From assembly GCF_002895005.1 (NCBI RefSeq), contig NZ_POWF01000003.1, positions 186,001-250,000 of the forward strand: a stretch of 64,000 nucleotides of DNA, given 5' to 3'. Under the pieces are notes generated by a model. It saw only the letters and a program-made list of their open reading frames with translations. It searched no databases and had not been told where the DNA came from. Source of the DNA: Hanstruepera neustonica (GTDB taxonomy: Bacteria; Bacteroidota; Bacteroidia; Flavobacteriales; Flavobacteriaceae). A program made the position numbers and the translations under genes. Below, piece after piece: positions 19,195-31,322 of the stretch (position 1 is the stretch's first letter; each line of letters begins with the position of its first letter).

Positions 19195-19857
19195 TTAAAA
19201 ACCCATTAACTTATCGGTTTTTTCATAACCTTCTTCAGGAGTCATTTCAAATTTTTCATCAGAAACGGTTTCCTTTTTAATCTCTGTCACTTCGTGGGTA
19301 ATTTTAATATTCATGCCCATTTGCGACATGGTCATTTCCATATATAGCGGAAAACCTTCCACTTTAGTACCCATTTGAACTGCTTGATTGGAAATGGCTG
19401 AAATTTTATCAGTCACAAACATATCCATTTTCACTTCAGCTCCATCTTTAGACACAGTCAAATTGTATTCTTGACATTCATAGCCTAAAACAGTTTTAGT
19501 TTCATCTCCCTTTTCAATAGTAACATCTTTCATGTCTTCCTCTCCTGGCTCCATACTTTTTGTCATGTATTTTTTGCCAACCATTTGATTATCCATCATA
19601 ATCAACATTTCTTTAGTGTCGGCATTCATGATAGTTATGGAATTCCCTGACATTAAATTAAAAGTTTCAGAACGTGTTTTATTATCTTTAAAGTAAGTGG
19701 TTGTCAACACTTCACCTATCATTGCTAACTGTGCTTGCATTTGTTCATTGTCACTAGACATGGTTTGCTTTGATTTTGCTATACCTTCAGTTATTGCTTC
19801 TTGAGCAAATGATGACAAACTTAATACACATACTAAAACAAAAAGTATTTTTTTCAT
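19195..19857 (-). CDS. DUF4412 domain secreted protein
   Basis: The 220-residue product has a Sec signal peptide (LSLSSFAQ) and the features of DUF4412 proteins: a methionine-rich body, a strand pattern with YFKDNKTRSE, a central TVLGYECQEYNL (a modified-residue-like turn with one cysteine) and a C-terminal KFEMTPEEGYEK. These are exported proteins of unknown function, common in Bacteroidota. Methionine content is high (MEMTMSQMGMNIK). It lies 78 bases after mdh on the same strand but has its own terminator. Confidence 0.75.
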   Translation of the reverse strand: MKKILFVLVCVLSLSSFAQEAITEGIAKSKQTMSSDNEQMQAQLAMIGEVLTTTYFKDNKTRSETFNLMSGNSITIMNADTKEMLIMMDNQMVGKKYMTKSMEPGEEDMKDVTIEKGDETKTVLGYECQEYNLTVSKDGAEVKMDMFVTDKISAISNQAVQMGTKVEGFPLYMEMTMSQMGMNIKITHEVTEIKKETVSDEKFEMTPEEGYEKTDKLMGF

Positions 19858-19935
19858 TTGATTTATTTTTAAAATTTATTGAATAGTTGAAGTTGTTTTA
19901 GTGTTAGTATCACAACTTACATTTTTGTTACTTAA

Positions 19936-20862
19936 TTATAGTTCTAAAAGTCCGTTAGTTTTTCTAACACCTTCGGCACTGGTTTGTAAATGCTCTTTTT
20001 CAGCATCGCTTAAATCAATTTCAACAACCCTCTCGATACCATTCTTTCCTAAAATTACTGGTGCTCCGATACAAATATCATCTAAACCGTATTCGCCCTC
20101 TAACAATGTAGAGCAAGGGAACAATTTCTTTTGGTCACAAGCTATAGCCTGTACCAAGCCACTAACAGCAGCCCCTGGCGCATACCATGCTGATGTTCCC
20201 AATAATTTTGTTAAGGTAGCTCCACCAACTTTGGTATCTTCTTTAACTTGATTCAATCTATCTTCAGATAAAAATTCTGACACTAAAACACTATTCCTTG
20301 TTGCTAAACGCGTTAAAGGCACCATTCCAACATCACTGTGGCCGCCAATTACCATGCCATCCACATCACTGATTGGTGCACCTAAAGCTTCGGCTAAACG
20401 ATATTTAAAACGTGCTGAATCTAAAGCTCCACCCATTCCAATGATTCTATGCTTTGGTAAATTGGTTGTTTTATGAACTAAATAAGTCATAGTATCCATA
20501 GGGTTACTTACTACAATAATGATTGTATTTGGAGAGTGCTCAATTAAACTTGATGATACTGATTTTACAATTCCAGCATTAATACCGATAAGCTCCTCAC
20601 GTGTCATACCAGGTTTTCTCGGGATACCAGAAGTAATAACACAAATGTCACTATTAGCAGTTGCTGAATAATCATTTGTAATTCCTGTAATTTTTGTATC
20701 AAATCCGTTTAAGGAAGCGGTTTGCATTAAATCCATCGCTTTACCTTCAGCAAAGCCTTCTTTAATGTCCAGTAACACAACTTCACTGGCAAAATTTTTG
20801 ATGGCAATATATTCTGCACAACTAGCACCAACTGCTCCTGCTCCAACTACTGTAACTTTCAT
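19936..20862 (-). CDS. mdh: Malate dehydrogenase (LDH-like type)
   Basis: It interconverts malate and oxaloacetate with NAD in the citric acid cycle. The 308-residue protein has an N-terminal Rossmann fold (VTVVGAGAVGASCAEY), the substrate-binding arginine loop SGIPRKPGMTREEL, NPMDTMTYL, and the catalytic histidine in IGGHSDVGMVPL. Its short length and these motifs place it with the lactate-dehydrogenase-like MDH group found in Bacteroidota. A TACATTTG box on the minus strand at 20907-20900, 38 bases before the start, could be its -7 element, although no TTG stands at the right distance. Confidence 0.96.
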   Translation of the reverse strand: MKVTVVGAGAVGASCAEYIAIKNFASEVVLLDIKEGFAEGKAMDLMQTASLNGFDTKITGITNDYSATANSDICVITSGIPRKPGMTREELIGINAGIVKSVSSSLIEHSPNTIIIVVSNPMDTMTYLVHKTTNLPKHRIIGMGGALDSARFKYRLAEALGAPISDVDGMVIGGHSDVGMVPLTRLATRNSVLVSEFLSEDRLNQVKEDTKVGGATLTKLLGTSAWYAPGAAVSGLVQAIACDQKKLFPCSTLLEGEYGLDDICIGAPVILGKNGIERVVEIDLSDAEKEHLQTSAEGVRKTNGLLEL

Positions 20863-20938
20863 GATAATTTATATGTTTTTTGTTATTTATATTTTTTTGC
20901 AAATGTATGAATTTGAATACGATTAAGGGATTGAAACT

Positions 20939-24196
<3,258 letters not shown>

Positions 24197-24910
24197 TCAT
24201 GATTGACTACTTTTGGATTTTAATATAGATTTTGATTTAATTAAATAATTCACAAAGACTAAAGTGAAGATAGATGGCAATAATCCTTTAGATAGATTAA
24301 AGATTACCCAATTCCAGTCCTGTAAAGATGTTTTTGACATCTCCACAAAAACTAACTCTCCATAAGGATACGACTCATAAAAGAACGTCATTAAAAAGTT
24401 ATAACCCAAGTGAATGCCCAAACCTAACATAATTGATTTTGTTTTATAAAACGCATAGGCCCATACATAGCCTGTAAATCCTGTTACCAATATCACATAT
24501 ACGATTGGTATTACTCCCTCACTCATCATACCATAGGAGAATACGTGATAAACACCAAAACACAATGCTGATAGCAGAATAGCCTTTTTTGACCCAATTC
24601 TTCGAATCAACACATACAAAATTGCGCCTCGAAAGACTAAATCTTCAGTTAAAGCCGATCTTATATGATAAATGAAAGATTGGAAGATTAAACTGTAATC
24701 AATAGTCTCCTTTTGTTTCCACTTTACATTTAAAATATAGGTTTCTGCAGCAACCATTAAGAGACACAGAAACATCATAAATACAAGCCCAATAAAGAAT
24801 TGAAGGATTCTATTTGGGTAAGGAATGACACCCAAAACATCAATATTTTTTTTCTCAATAAAGCGCAGAACCGCCCATGAGATTACTAGTATTATCAATA
24901 ATCCTAACAT
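24197..24910 (-). CDS. CPBP family intramembrane glutamic endopeptidase
   Basis: This polytopic membrane protein of 237 residues carries the CPBP/Abi (CAAX-like) signatures: LTEDLVFRG (the EExxxR motif as E-D-L-V-F-R), FGVYHV (FxxxH) and GLGIHLGYN (HxxxN). Members are glutamate-type intramembrane proteases; in bacteria some act in bacteriocin immunity or signalling, others are unknown. It starts 23 bases after the XRE-DUF4870 gene on the same strand, so the pair is probably one operon under that regulator. The substrate is unknown. Confidence 0.85.
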   Translation of the reverse strand: MLGLLIILVISWAVLRFIEKKNIDVLGVIPYPNRILQFFIGLVFMMFLCLLMVAAETYILNVKWKQKETIDYSLIFQSFIYHIRSALTEDLVFRGAILYVLIRRIGSKKAILLSALCFGVYHVFSYGMMSEGVIPIVYVILVTGFTGYVWAYAFYKTKSIMLGLGIHLGYNFLMTFFYESYPYGELVFVEMSKTSLQDWNWVIFNLSKGLLPSIFTLVFVNYLIKSKSILKSKSSQS

Positions 24911-24933
24911 TTTATATAAGTTTTAAATTAAGG

Positions 24934-25503
24934 TTATACCTCTTTTGGTTTCAAAAAAGGGATTGAAAATGGATACTTAAAAGTTCCTGTTTGAAGTGAT
25001 CTTGAGATATTATATATAGTTGTGATAATACCAAAAAGCACAATCGTTCCAGAAATGAAAAAATTATAACCTGGAATAATAAAAAAGGACAGTAATGACA
25101 AAAAGAAGAATAAGGTAATTGTCCCATGAAAATTTACAACAGCTCTACCATGTGCATCATACACCTTATTGTCTTCAGCTTTATGAATCCAAAGAAAAAG
25201 TGGAAACAAAATACTCCCAAATGGAATAATTAACCCTAGAAAAGGAGAACCGTGAAGCATCAACATCCATTTACGTTGTATGACTTCCTCTTTTGGGTCT
25301 TCAAGAATTAGTAATTCATCAATCTCTATTTCAAGACCTGCAGCCAACAGTTTTACTGTTTGAAGATGCGGTTGTACATCACCTTTTTCTATACGCTGAA
25401 TGGTCCTAACCGTAACAGTAGTTTTATCAGAAAGTTGCTCTTGCGTATATCCTTTTAGCTTTCGCTGATAGGTTAAATTTTCGCTTAAAGAATTTTTATT
25501 CAT
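24934..25503 (-). CDS. XRE-type regulator fused to a DUF4870-like membrane domain
   Basis: Residues about 6-62 form a helix-turn-helix of the XRE/Cro type (LTYQRKLKGYTQEQLSDKT, TIQRIEKGDVQPHLQTV). From about residue 82 the protein becomes hydrophobic with three to four membrane segments and the DUF4870 pattern (HGSPFLG, HAEDNKVYDAHGRAVVNF-like region, GYNFFISGTIV). Such fusions place a DNA-binding domain at the membrane, so a membrane signal may control it. It precedes a CPBP protease gene by 23 bases. A perfect 14-base palindrome and a TAGATTTG box lie just upstream, consistent with autoregulation. Confidence 0.85.
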   Translation of the reverse strand: MNKNSLSENLTYQRKLKGYTQEQLSDKTTVTVRTIQRIEKGDVQPHLQTVKLLAAGLEIEIDELLILEDPKEEVIQRKWMLMLHGSPFLGLIIPFGSILFPLFLWIHKAEDNKVYDAHGRAVVNFHGTITLFFFLSLLSFFIIPGYNFFISGTIVLFGIITTIYNISRSLQTGTFKYPFSIPFLKPKEV

Positions 25504-25522
25504 TTTGATTATTTTTCTGATA

Positions 25523-25568
25523 CAAATCTACTGTAAGCAGTTGGTTTTTAATACGACATTTAAATGTC
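25523..25568 (-). promoter_or_regulatory. Putative promoter and operator of the XRE/CPBP operon
   Basis: On the minus strand TAGATTTG (25530-25523) fits the -7 element. The perfect palindrome GACATTTAAATGTC (25555-25568) covers the region where the -33 element should be. Further TGTCA copies lie at 25576-25580 and near 25627. This is the expected position for repressor autoregulation, but that is inferred from sequence only. The rest of the gap up to 25756 shows nothing else. Confidence 0.5.
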
Positions 25569-25756
25569 ACCTAGCTGTCATTTGCAAGTATCATAAGGGT
25601 TTAGAAGGCGCAAACATGGTTATTTGTCATTTCTGTCGTTAAAATTGATATCTCTAAAGGTTTTGATAATAGCGCGAATATTTTACCTAATTTATGCTTT
25701 AACATTTTTAAGTTTTGTTTTCCATTAGTAGAGATTTGCGAAAATAGTGGAAGAAT

Positions 25757-26512
25757 TTAATCATTTGTTTTCTTTAGCTCAATTTCGTTATTAAACCTAT
25801 TTAACAGGGCTACAGCCCTATTGAGGTCTGCCTCAAAAACAGCTTTTATACTATTTAAAGCACCTATTCTAAATCGTACAGCATTTCGAAAAAATACATT
25901 ATCACCATATTCAACAGGTGGTAAACGCTGAATATCCTCATTTAAAAAACTCCCTTTTGGCGCAAAAAAAGAAAGGTCATCAAACTCAAAAAATTTTGGT
26001 GCTAAAATCCCTCTATTATAGCTCTGAAATCCCTCAACCCAATTTTGGTTTACATTTTCAAATGTTTTATAATATGCTTGTAAAGAATCTACAAGGGTTC
26101 TATTCTTTATTAAACCAAGTTTACCAGTAGACTTTAAATTTTCCCAAGTAGTTGTCTCCAAATTCGTACCAACAACACTCAATAAAGGCCCTGATAATTC
26201 AACTGAAAAATTATACAAAGTTTCATCTTTCATTTCCCGCTCAATGACTTTTAAATCATCTAAAAACGATTGAATTCTTGATATGCTGTTTTTTAAGTTT
26301 GTGGTATCAGTTTTAAGATTTTCTTGTAATTTTTCTAAAACAAAATATTCCTCTTTAGAGTCTTTATGATTTTGATTCCATGTATTAATTTGCAAAGCAA
26401 TCAATATTCCAATTACCACAAGAATAATCTCACCAATAGCGTATTTAAAGTATTTAGAAGTTTTGCCTTCATTAAGAAGGTTTTGACGGATTTGTCTGAA
26501 GAACTTAATCAT
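25757..26512 (-). CDS. DUF6090 family membrane protein
   Basis: The 251-residue product has the hallmark start of DUF6090 proteins: a basic N-terminus (MIKFFRQIRQNLL), YAIGEIILVVIGILIALQIN as a single membrane helix (about 24-44), NTWNQNHKD just after it, then a long helical domain predicted outside or in the periplasm. Function is unknown. It follows asnB on the minus strand but is separated from it by an intrinsic terminator. Confidence 0.82.
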   Translation of the reverse strand: MIKFFRQIRQNLLNEGKTSKYFKYAIGEIILVVIGILIALQINTWNQNHKDSKEEYFVLEKLQENLKTDTTNLKNSISRIQSFLDDLKVIEREMKDETLYNFSVELSGPLLSVVGTNLETTTWENLKSTGKLGLIKNRTLVDSLQAYYKTFENVNQNWVEGFQSYNRGILAPKFFEFDDLSFFAPKGSFLNEDIQRLPPVEYGDNVFFRNAVRFRIGALNSIKAVFEADLNRAVALLNRFNNEIELKKTND

Positions 26513-26555
26513 TTAATTTAGTTGGTTAATGCCTAAAGATAACTAATTTATATAA

Positions 26556-26585
26556 TAAAAAAAGCCAGCTTTTAAACTGGCTTTC
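26556..26585 (-). terminator. Intrinsic terminator after asnB
   Basis: The inverted repeat AAAGCCAGC / CTGGCTTT (loop TTTTAAA-like) is followed on the minus strand by a run of T. It lies 22 bases past the asnB stop codon. Confidence 0.85.
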
Positions 26586-26606
26586 AATTATTTAAAACAA
26601 TTTAAA

Positions 26607-28268
26607 CTAATAGGCATCTGTATGTACTTTCGCTACTGCTCTTCCACTAGGGTCATTCATGTTTTTAAATGCTTCATCCCACTCCAAAGCAATTTTTGTA
26701 CTACAAGCTACGCTTGGTTCTTGAGGTACAGATTTTGCAGCAGCATCACTTGGGAAATGTTCTTCAAAAATAGAGCGATAATAAAACTCTTCTTTGTTTT
26801 GTGGTGTTTGTATAGGGAATCTAAAATGAGCATTTTTCATTTGCTCATCAGTAATTTCGTTATTTACTAGCTCCTTCAAGGTATCAATCCAACTATAACC
26901 TACACCATCACTGAATTGTTCTTTTTGCCTCCAAGCCACGCTTTCTGGTAGCATATCTTCAAAGGCTTTCCTGATGACCCATTTTTCCATACGTTCACCA
27001 TTTATCATTTTGTCTTCAGGATTAATACGCATGGCCACATCCATAAATTCCTTATCCAAAAAAGGTACGCGACCTTCAATTCCCCAAGCTGCTAGACTTT
27101 TATTAGCTCTTAAACAATCGTATTGATGTAGTTTACTTAATTTTCTAACGGTTTCTTCATGAAATTCTTTGGCATTAGGAGCCTTATGGAAATATAAATA
27201 ACCGCCAAACAATTCATCTGCACCTTCACCAGAAAGCACCATTTTAATACCCATAGATTTTATTACACGAGCCATCAAGTACATTGGTGTACTAGCTCTA
27301 ACTGTTGTAATATCATACGTTTCCAAATTATAAATAACATCACGAATAGCGTCTAATCCTTCTTGAATGGTAAATTTAATTTCGTGGTGAACCGTTCCAA
27401 TATGCTCGGCCACCTTTCGTGCCGCAGCCAAATCTGGTGAGCCTTCTAACCCAACAGAAAAAGAATGCAATTGTGGCCACCAAGCAGCTTGTGTATCATC
27501 CGATTCGATTCGTTTTTCAGCATACTTTTTGGCAATTGCCGAAGTTACTGACGAGTCTAAACCACCCGATAGTAAAACGCCATAAGGCACATCACTCATC
27601 AGTTGTCTGTGAACCGCATCTTCCAAGGCTTTTTTGATATCTTCAATTTTGGTTTTATTTTCTTTTACAGCTTGATATTCCATCCAATCACGTTGATACC
27701 ATTTTACAAACTCACCGTCCTTACTTGATAAGTAATGGCCTGGCGGAAAGAGCTCAATTTTAGTACATGTCCCTTCTAATGCCTTTAATTCTGATGCTAC
27801 ATAAAAAGTTCCGTTTTGATCCCACCCAATGTATAATGGTATGATTCCCATGTGATCTCGCGCAATAAAATATTCATCTTTTTCAACATCATATAAGGTA
27901 AAAGCAAAAATACCATTGAGCTCATCAACAAATTTAGTTCCCTTCTCCTGATATAATGCTAAAATGACTTCACAGTCACTTTGTGTTTGAAAATTATAAT
28001 CAGGAAACTGTTTGCGCAATGCTCTATGATTATAAATTTCGCCGTTAGCTGCCAATACAAACCGTTTGTCTTCTGAAAACAAAGGTTGCTTTCCAGAAGT
28101 CGGATCAACAATTGCCAAACGTTCATGAGCCATCACAGCTTTATCATTATCAAAAATACCACTCCAGTCTGGTCCACGATGACGAATGGTTTTTGCCATC
28201 TCCAAAATTTGAGGCCTTAACTCATCAGATTTTTGCTTTAAATCAAAAGCACAAACAATTCCACACAT
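26607..28268 (-). CDS. asnB: Asparagine synthase B (glutamine-hydrolysing)
   Basis: It makes asparagine from aspartate, ATP and glutamine. The 553-residue protein keeps the catalytic cysteine directly after the initiator methionine (MCGIVCAFD), the class II glutaminase domain (RHRGPDWSG, NGEIYNHRALR), and the synthetase domain with the ATP-pyrophosphatase loop LLSGGLDSSVTSAIA and VLSGEGADELFGGY. The length matches E. coli AsnB (554). It lies alone between two terminators. Its upstream region (28269-28434) is very A+T-rich and holds an imperfect palindrome. Confidence 0.97.
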   Translation of the reverse strand: MCGIVCAFDLKQKSDELRPQILEMAKTIRHRGPDWSGIFDNDKAVMAHERLAIVDPTSGKQPLFSEDKRFVLAANGEIYNHRALRKQFPDYNFQTQSDCEVILALYQEKGTKFVDELNGIFAFTLYDVEKDEYFIARDHMGIIPLYIGWDQNGTFYVASELKALEGTCTKIELFPPGHYLSSKDGEFVKWYQRDWMEYQAVKENKTKIEDIKKALEDAVHRQLMSDVPYGVLLSGGLDSSVTSAIAKKYAEKRIESDDTQAAWWPQLHSFSVGLEGSPDLAAARKVAEHIGTVHHEIKFTIQEGLDAIRDVIYNLETYDITTVRASTPMYLMARVIKSMGIKMVLSGEGADELFGGYLYFHKAPNAKEFHEETVRKLSKLHQYDCLRANKSLAAWGIEGRVPFLDKEFMDVAMRINPEDKMINGERMEKWVIRKAFEDMLPESVAWRQKEQFSDGVGYSWIDTLKELVNNEITDEQMKNAHFRFPIQTPQNKEEFYYRSIFEEHFPSDAAAKSVPQEPSVACSTKIALEWDEAFKNMNDPSGRAVAKVHTDAY

Positions 28269-28332
28269 AATTCAATTTTAAAAATTCTAATTCATCACAA
28301 AAATGAATGTTAAATTAAAAAATAAAAACTAT

Positions 28333-28354
28333 AATTGTTATTTTAATTACAATT
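28333..28354 (-). promoter_or_regulatory. Possible operator upstream of asnB
   Basis: A 22-base near-palindrome (AATTGTtATTTT / complementary AATTGTaATTAA) is centred about 75 bases upstream of the asnB start within an extremely A+T-rich gap. A regulator site, for example of Lrp/AsnC type, is possible, but no factor can be assigned from sequence. Confidence 0.3.
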
Positions 28355-28434
28355 AATAACTAAAATATAGTATTATATTAATTTTTGTAATTAAAAAATA
28401 ATTGGAATATAAAATTGCTTTGAAAAAGCAATCA

Positions 28435-28472
28435 AACAAAAAAGCGTCTTGAACCGCAAGACGCTTTTTTTT
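28435..28472. terminator. Intrinsic terminator at the end of queE
   Basis: The hairpin GCGTCTTG / CAAGACGC with a five-base loop has A runs to the left and T runs to the right, so it could work on both strands. It begins at the queE stop codon. Confidence 0.85.
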
Positions 28473-29103
28473 AAGGTATATTTAAATATTTATGGGTTTG
28501 TAAAGAAACTTTCCATTTAGGATTAGCCATAACATAATCCACTATTTCAGGAACCACCTTATCACGTTTACTCCATTCGGGCTGCAAAAATAATTTGCAA
28601 TGACTATTCACTTTAGCTGCTTGTTCTTCAGCAAACTTAAAATCGCTTTTATTATAAATAATCATTTTAAGTTCATGGGCTTTAGTATAAATTTCTTCTG
28701 TGGGTAATTTTAACTTTTTCGGAGACAAACAAATCCAATCCCATGTACCTGTTAACTTGTATGCACCAGAAGTTTCTATATGGGTTTGGACACCTTTTGC
28801 CTTTAATTGATTTGTTAATTCAGTCATATCCCAAGTTAAGGGTTCGCCACCAGTCACCACTATCGTGTCGCTGTATTTTACAGCATTCTCGACAATTTTA
28901 TGTGTTTCAGTTGGTGGGTGTAATTCAGCCAACCAACTTTCTTTCACATCACACCAGTGACAACCTACATCGCAGCCACCGATTCTCACAAAATAAGCAG
29001 CCGTACCTTTGTGATAACCTTCACCTTGAATGGTATAAAATTCTTCCATTAAAGGCAATAATAACCCTTTGTCTATCAGCTCTTGTCTTTCGCTTCTTGT
29101 CAT
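28471..29103 (-). CDS. queE: 7-carboxy-7-deazaguanine synthase
   Basis: QueE is a radical-SAM enzyme that converts 6-carboxytetrahydropterin to 7-carboxy-7-deazaguanine in queuosine biosynthesis. The product has 210 residues from ATG 29103 (MTRSERQELID). It shows LPLMEEFYTIQGEGYHKGT, the cluster motif CDVGCHWC (Cx3Cx2C) and VVTGGEPL. The frame remains open to 29301, but that extension has no family similarity and would run into the divergent ATPase gene, so the internal start is preferred. The adjacent genes are not queuosine genes. Confidence 0.94.
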   Translation of the reverse strand: MTRSERQELIDKGLLLPLMEEFYTIQGEGYHKGTAAYFVRIGGCDVGCHWCDVKESWLAELHPPTETHKIVENAVKYSDTIVVTGGEPLTWDMTELTNQLKAKGVQTHIETSGAYKLTGTWDWICLSPKKLKLPTEEIYTKAHELKMIIYNKSDFKFAEEQAAKVNSHCKLFLQPEWSKRDKVVPEIVDYVMANPKWKVSLQTHKYLNIP

Positions 29104-29206
29104 AGCCCACAAAGATAACTCTCTGATTTTAGTTTCCTGTAAAATTGTTGAAAAGATTTTCAAGGGTATTGCACCAAGATTAGTATTTTTATGAAAATTT
29201 TTGAAA

Positions 29207-30739
29207 ATGAGCAGACAGGAAGCATTTTTTAAGCACATAACTGAAGGTAATACGAATAAAGGCGAATATATAACATTAGGCTCTGCCATGTTAGATGGCA
29301 AAACCGTTAAAAATGCTTATGTGAATGTTCCGTTAAAAACCATGAACAGACATGGTTTAATAGCTGGTGCAACTGGTACAGGAAAGACAAAAACACTACA
29401 AGTGTTGGCAGAAAATTTAAGTGAGAAAGGGGTTCCTGTATTACTTATGGACATTAAGGGTGATTTAAGTGGTTTGGCTAAACCCAGTCCCGGACATCCA
29501 AAAATAGATGAACGTCATGAAGCCATTGGCTTACCGTTTGAACCTAAATCATTCCCTGTTGAAATTTTAACCTTATCAGAACAAAATGGTGTGAGATTAC
29601 GAGCAACCATTAGCGAGTTTGGTCCCGTATTAATATCCAGAATCTTGGATGTCACTGAAACTCAAGCAGGCATTATTTCCGTTATTTTTAAATATTGCGA
29701 CGATAACAAATTGCCACTTTTAGACCTAAAGGACTTTAAGAAAATATTGCAATATGCAACAAGCGAAGGAAAAGAAGAGTTTGAAGAAGCTTATGGTCGA
29801 ATTTCAACAGCCTCAACGGGTGCTATCTTGAGAAAAATAGTTGAAATCGAGCAGCAAGGTGGTGAATTGTTTTTTGGTGAAAAATCATTTGAAGTTGATG
29901 ATTTATTGCGAGTTGATGACAATGGTAGAGGCTACATCAATATTATTCGCTTAACGGATATTCAAGATAAGCCCAAATTGTTTTCGACATTTATGTTGAG
30001 TTTGTTGGCCGAAATTTATTCCACCTTTCCAGAACAAGGGGATACTGGCAGACCTGAACTCATCATGTTCATAGATGAAGCCCATTTAATTTTCAATGAA
30101 GCTTCCAAAGCACTTTTGAGCCAAATTGAAAGTATCGTCAAGTTAATTCGTAGTAAAGGTGTTGGCCTATATTTTGTGACACAAAACCCTACAGATGTTC
30201 CTGAAGCCGTTTTGAGTCAATTGGGTCTCAAAGTACAACATGCACTTCGCGCATTTACAGCCAAAGACCGAAAAGCCATCAAACTAACAGCTCAAAATTA
30301 TCCAGACACCGAATACTATGATACTGCCGATGTTTTAACATCATTGGGCACTGGAGAAGCTTTGGTTTCTGCCCTCAACGAAAAAGGTAGACCAACGCCT
30401 TTAGCAGCAACCATGATGCGTGCACCAATGAGTCGTATGGACATTTTAACCGATACCGAGTTAAGCAATTTGCTATCTGATTCTAAACTCGTAAAAAAAT
30501 ATAATGAAAAAATTGATAGGGAAAGTGCTTATGAAATGCTCAATAAAAAAATAGAACTTGCCGAAAAAGAAGAACAACTTGAAAAAGCGAAACAAGAAAA
30601 AGCAGCCCTGGAAAAGGCCAAAAGCAAGAGTTCTTCATCCAGAAAAAGCACACGCATGAACCCAATAGTCAAAGTGCTAACCAGTGCTACTTTTATACGA
30701 AGTGTATTTGGTATTTTGACAAAAGTGATGAAAAAATAA
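29207..30739 (+). CDS. HerA-like ATPase, DUF853/YjgR family
   Basis: The 510-residue product has a Walker A motif GATGTGKTKT (about residue 55), a Walker B ELIMFIDEAHLIF, and the DUF853 pattern (LLMDIKGDLSGLAKP, SIVKLIRSKGVGLYFVTQNPTDVPEAVLSQLG). YjgR-type proteins are hexameric P-loop ATPases related to the HerA/FtsK helicase group; their physiological role is unknown. The C-terminal 90 residues form a charged coiled coil (Glu/Lys-rich) ending in a short hydrophobic/basic tail. ATG 29207 is chosen over TTG 29201. It starts a plus-strand series with very short gaps. Confidence 0.9.
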   Translation: MSRQEAFFKHITEGNTNKGEYITLGSAMLDGKTVKNAYVNVPLKTMNRHGLIAGATGTGKTKTLQVLAENLSEKGVPVLLMDIKGDLSGLAKPSPGHPKIDERHEAIGLPFEPKSFPVEILTLSEQNGVRLRATISEFGPVLISRILDVTETQAGIISVIFKYCDDNKLPLLDLKDFKKILQYATSEGKEEFEEAYGRISTASTGAILRKIVEIEQQGGELFFGEKSFEVDDLLRVDDNGRGYINIIRLTDIQDKPKLFSTFMLSLLAEIYSTFPEQGDTGRPELIMFIDEAHLIFNEASKALLSQIESIVKLIRSKGVGLYFVTQNPTDVPEAVLSQLGLKVQHALRAFTAKDRKAIKLTAQNYPDTEYYDTADVLTSLGTGEALVSALNEKGRPTPLAATMMRAPMSRMDILTDTELSNLLSDSKLVKKYNEKIDRESAYEMLNKKIELAEKEEQLEKAKQEKAALEKAKSKSSSSRKSTRMNPIVKVLTSATFIRSVFGILTKVMKK

Positions 30740-30760
30740 TTTTTAAAACAAATCGAATTA

Positions 30761-31309
30761 ATGAACAAGCATTTATTTATCTTGATTATTGCTATAGTCT
30801 TATCTAGTTGTGCAAAAAAACAAGATCCATTTTTAATCAGTAAAAAAAGCATAGGTCTCTTGACCGATTCAACCCAAGTACAAGAACTAAAAACCATTTA
30901 CAAAAACGACTCATTGGTTTACGTCAAGGACTCTAATGAGTTTGTTGATGACGGTCGTGATATAGAAATATTTGATACTTCTGGTAAACCTTTATTGGTA
31001 TTAACACCAAATAAAGCTTCAGACTCAACCGCAACCATAGAAACCGTCAAAATCATGGATTCTCGTTTCAAAACAGCCAAAGGCCTATCAATCTCTAGTA
31101 GCTTTGGAGATATTGAAAAAAACTACAAAATTTCAAGTATTCAGAATACTTTTAAAAATATCGTTGTTTTTGTGAATGAAATCGACGCCTTCTTTACTAT
31201 TGATAAAAAAGAACTCCCTGCTGAATTACAATTTAATTTAGACGCCAAAATTGAGGCCGTTCAAATACCCAACAAAGCTAAAATCAAGTATTTTATGATA
31301 GGCTGGTAA
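30761..31309 (+). CDS. Lipoprotein of unknown function
   Basis: The 182-residue product has a lipobox (IVLSSCAKK, cysteine about 17). No family is recognised. The body contains an Asp/Ser-rich part (KDSNEFVDDGRDIEIFD), then KGLSISSSFGDIEKNYKISSI, a pattern seen in flavobacterial proteins with a small beta/alpha repeat, and ends IKYFMIGW. It lies 21 bases after the HerA-like ATPase gene and 13 before the YitT gene, so it is probably part of their transcript. Confidence 0.75.
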   Translation: MNKHLFILIIAIVLSSCAKKQDPFLISKKSIGLLTDSTQVQELKTIYKNDSLVYVKDSNEFVDDGRDIEIFDTSGKPLLVLTPNKASDSTATIETVKIMDSRFKTAKGLSISSSFGDIEKNYKISSIQNTFKNIVVFVNEIDAFFTIDKKELPAELQFNLDAKIEAVQIPNKAKIKYFMIGW

Positions 31310-31322
31310 AAGTGACCTCAAT

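Noticed and set aside
29104-29301. 66-residue N-terminal extension of queE
   Set aside because: It has no family similarity and runs into the divergent ATPase gene. The ATG at 29103 gives the normal QueE start and length.
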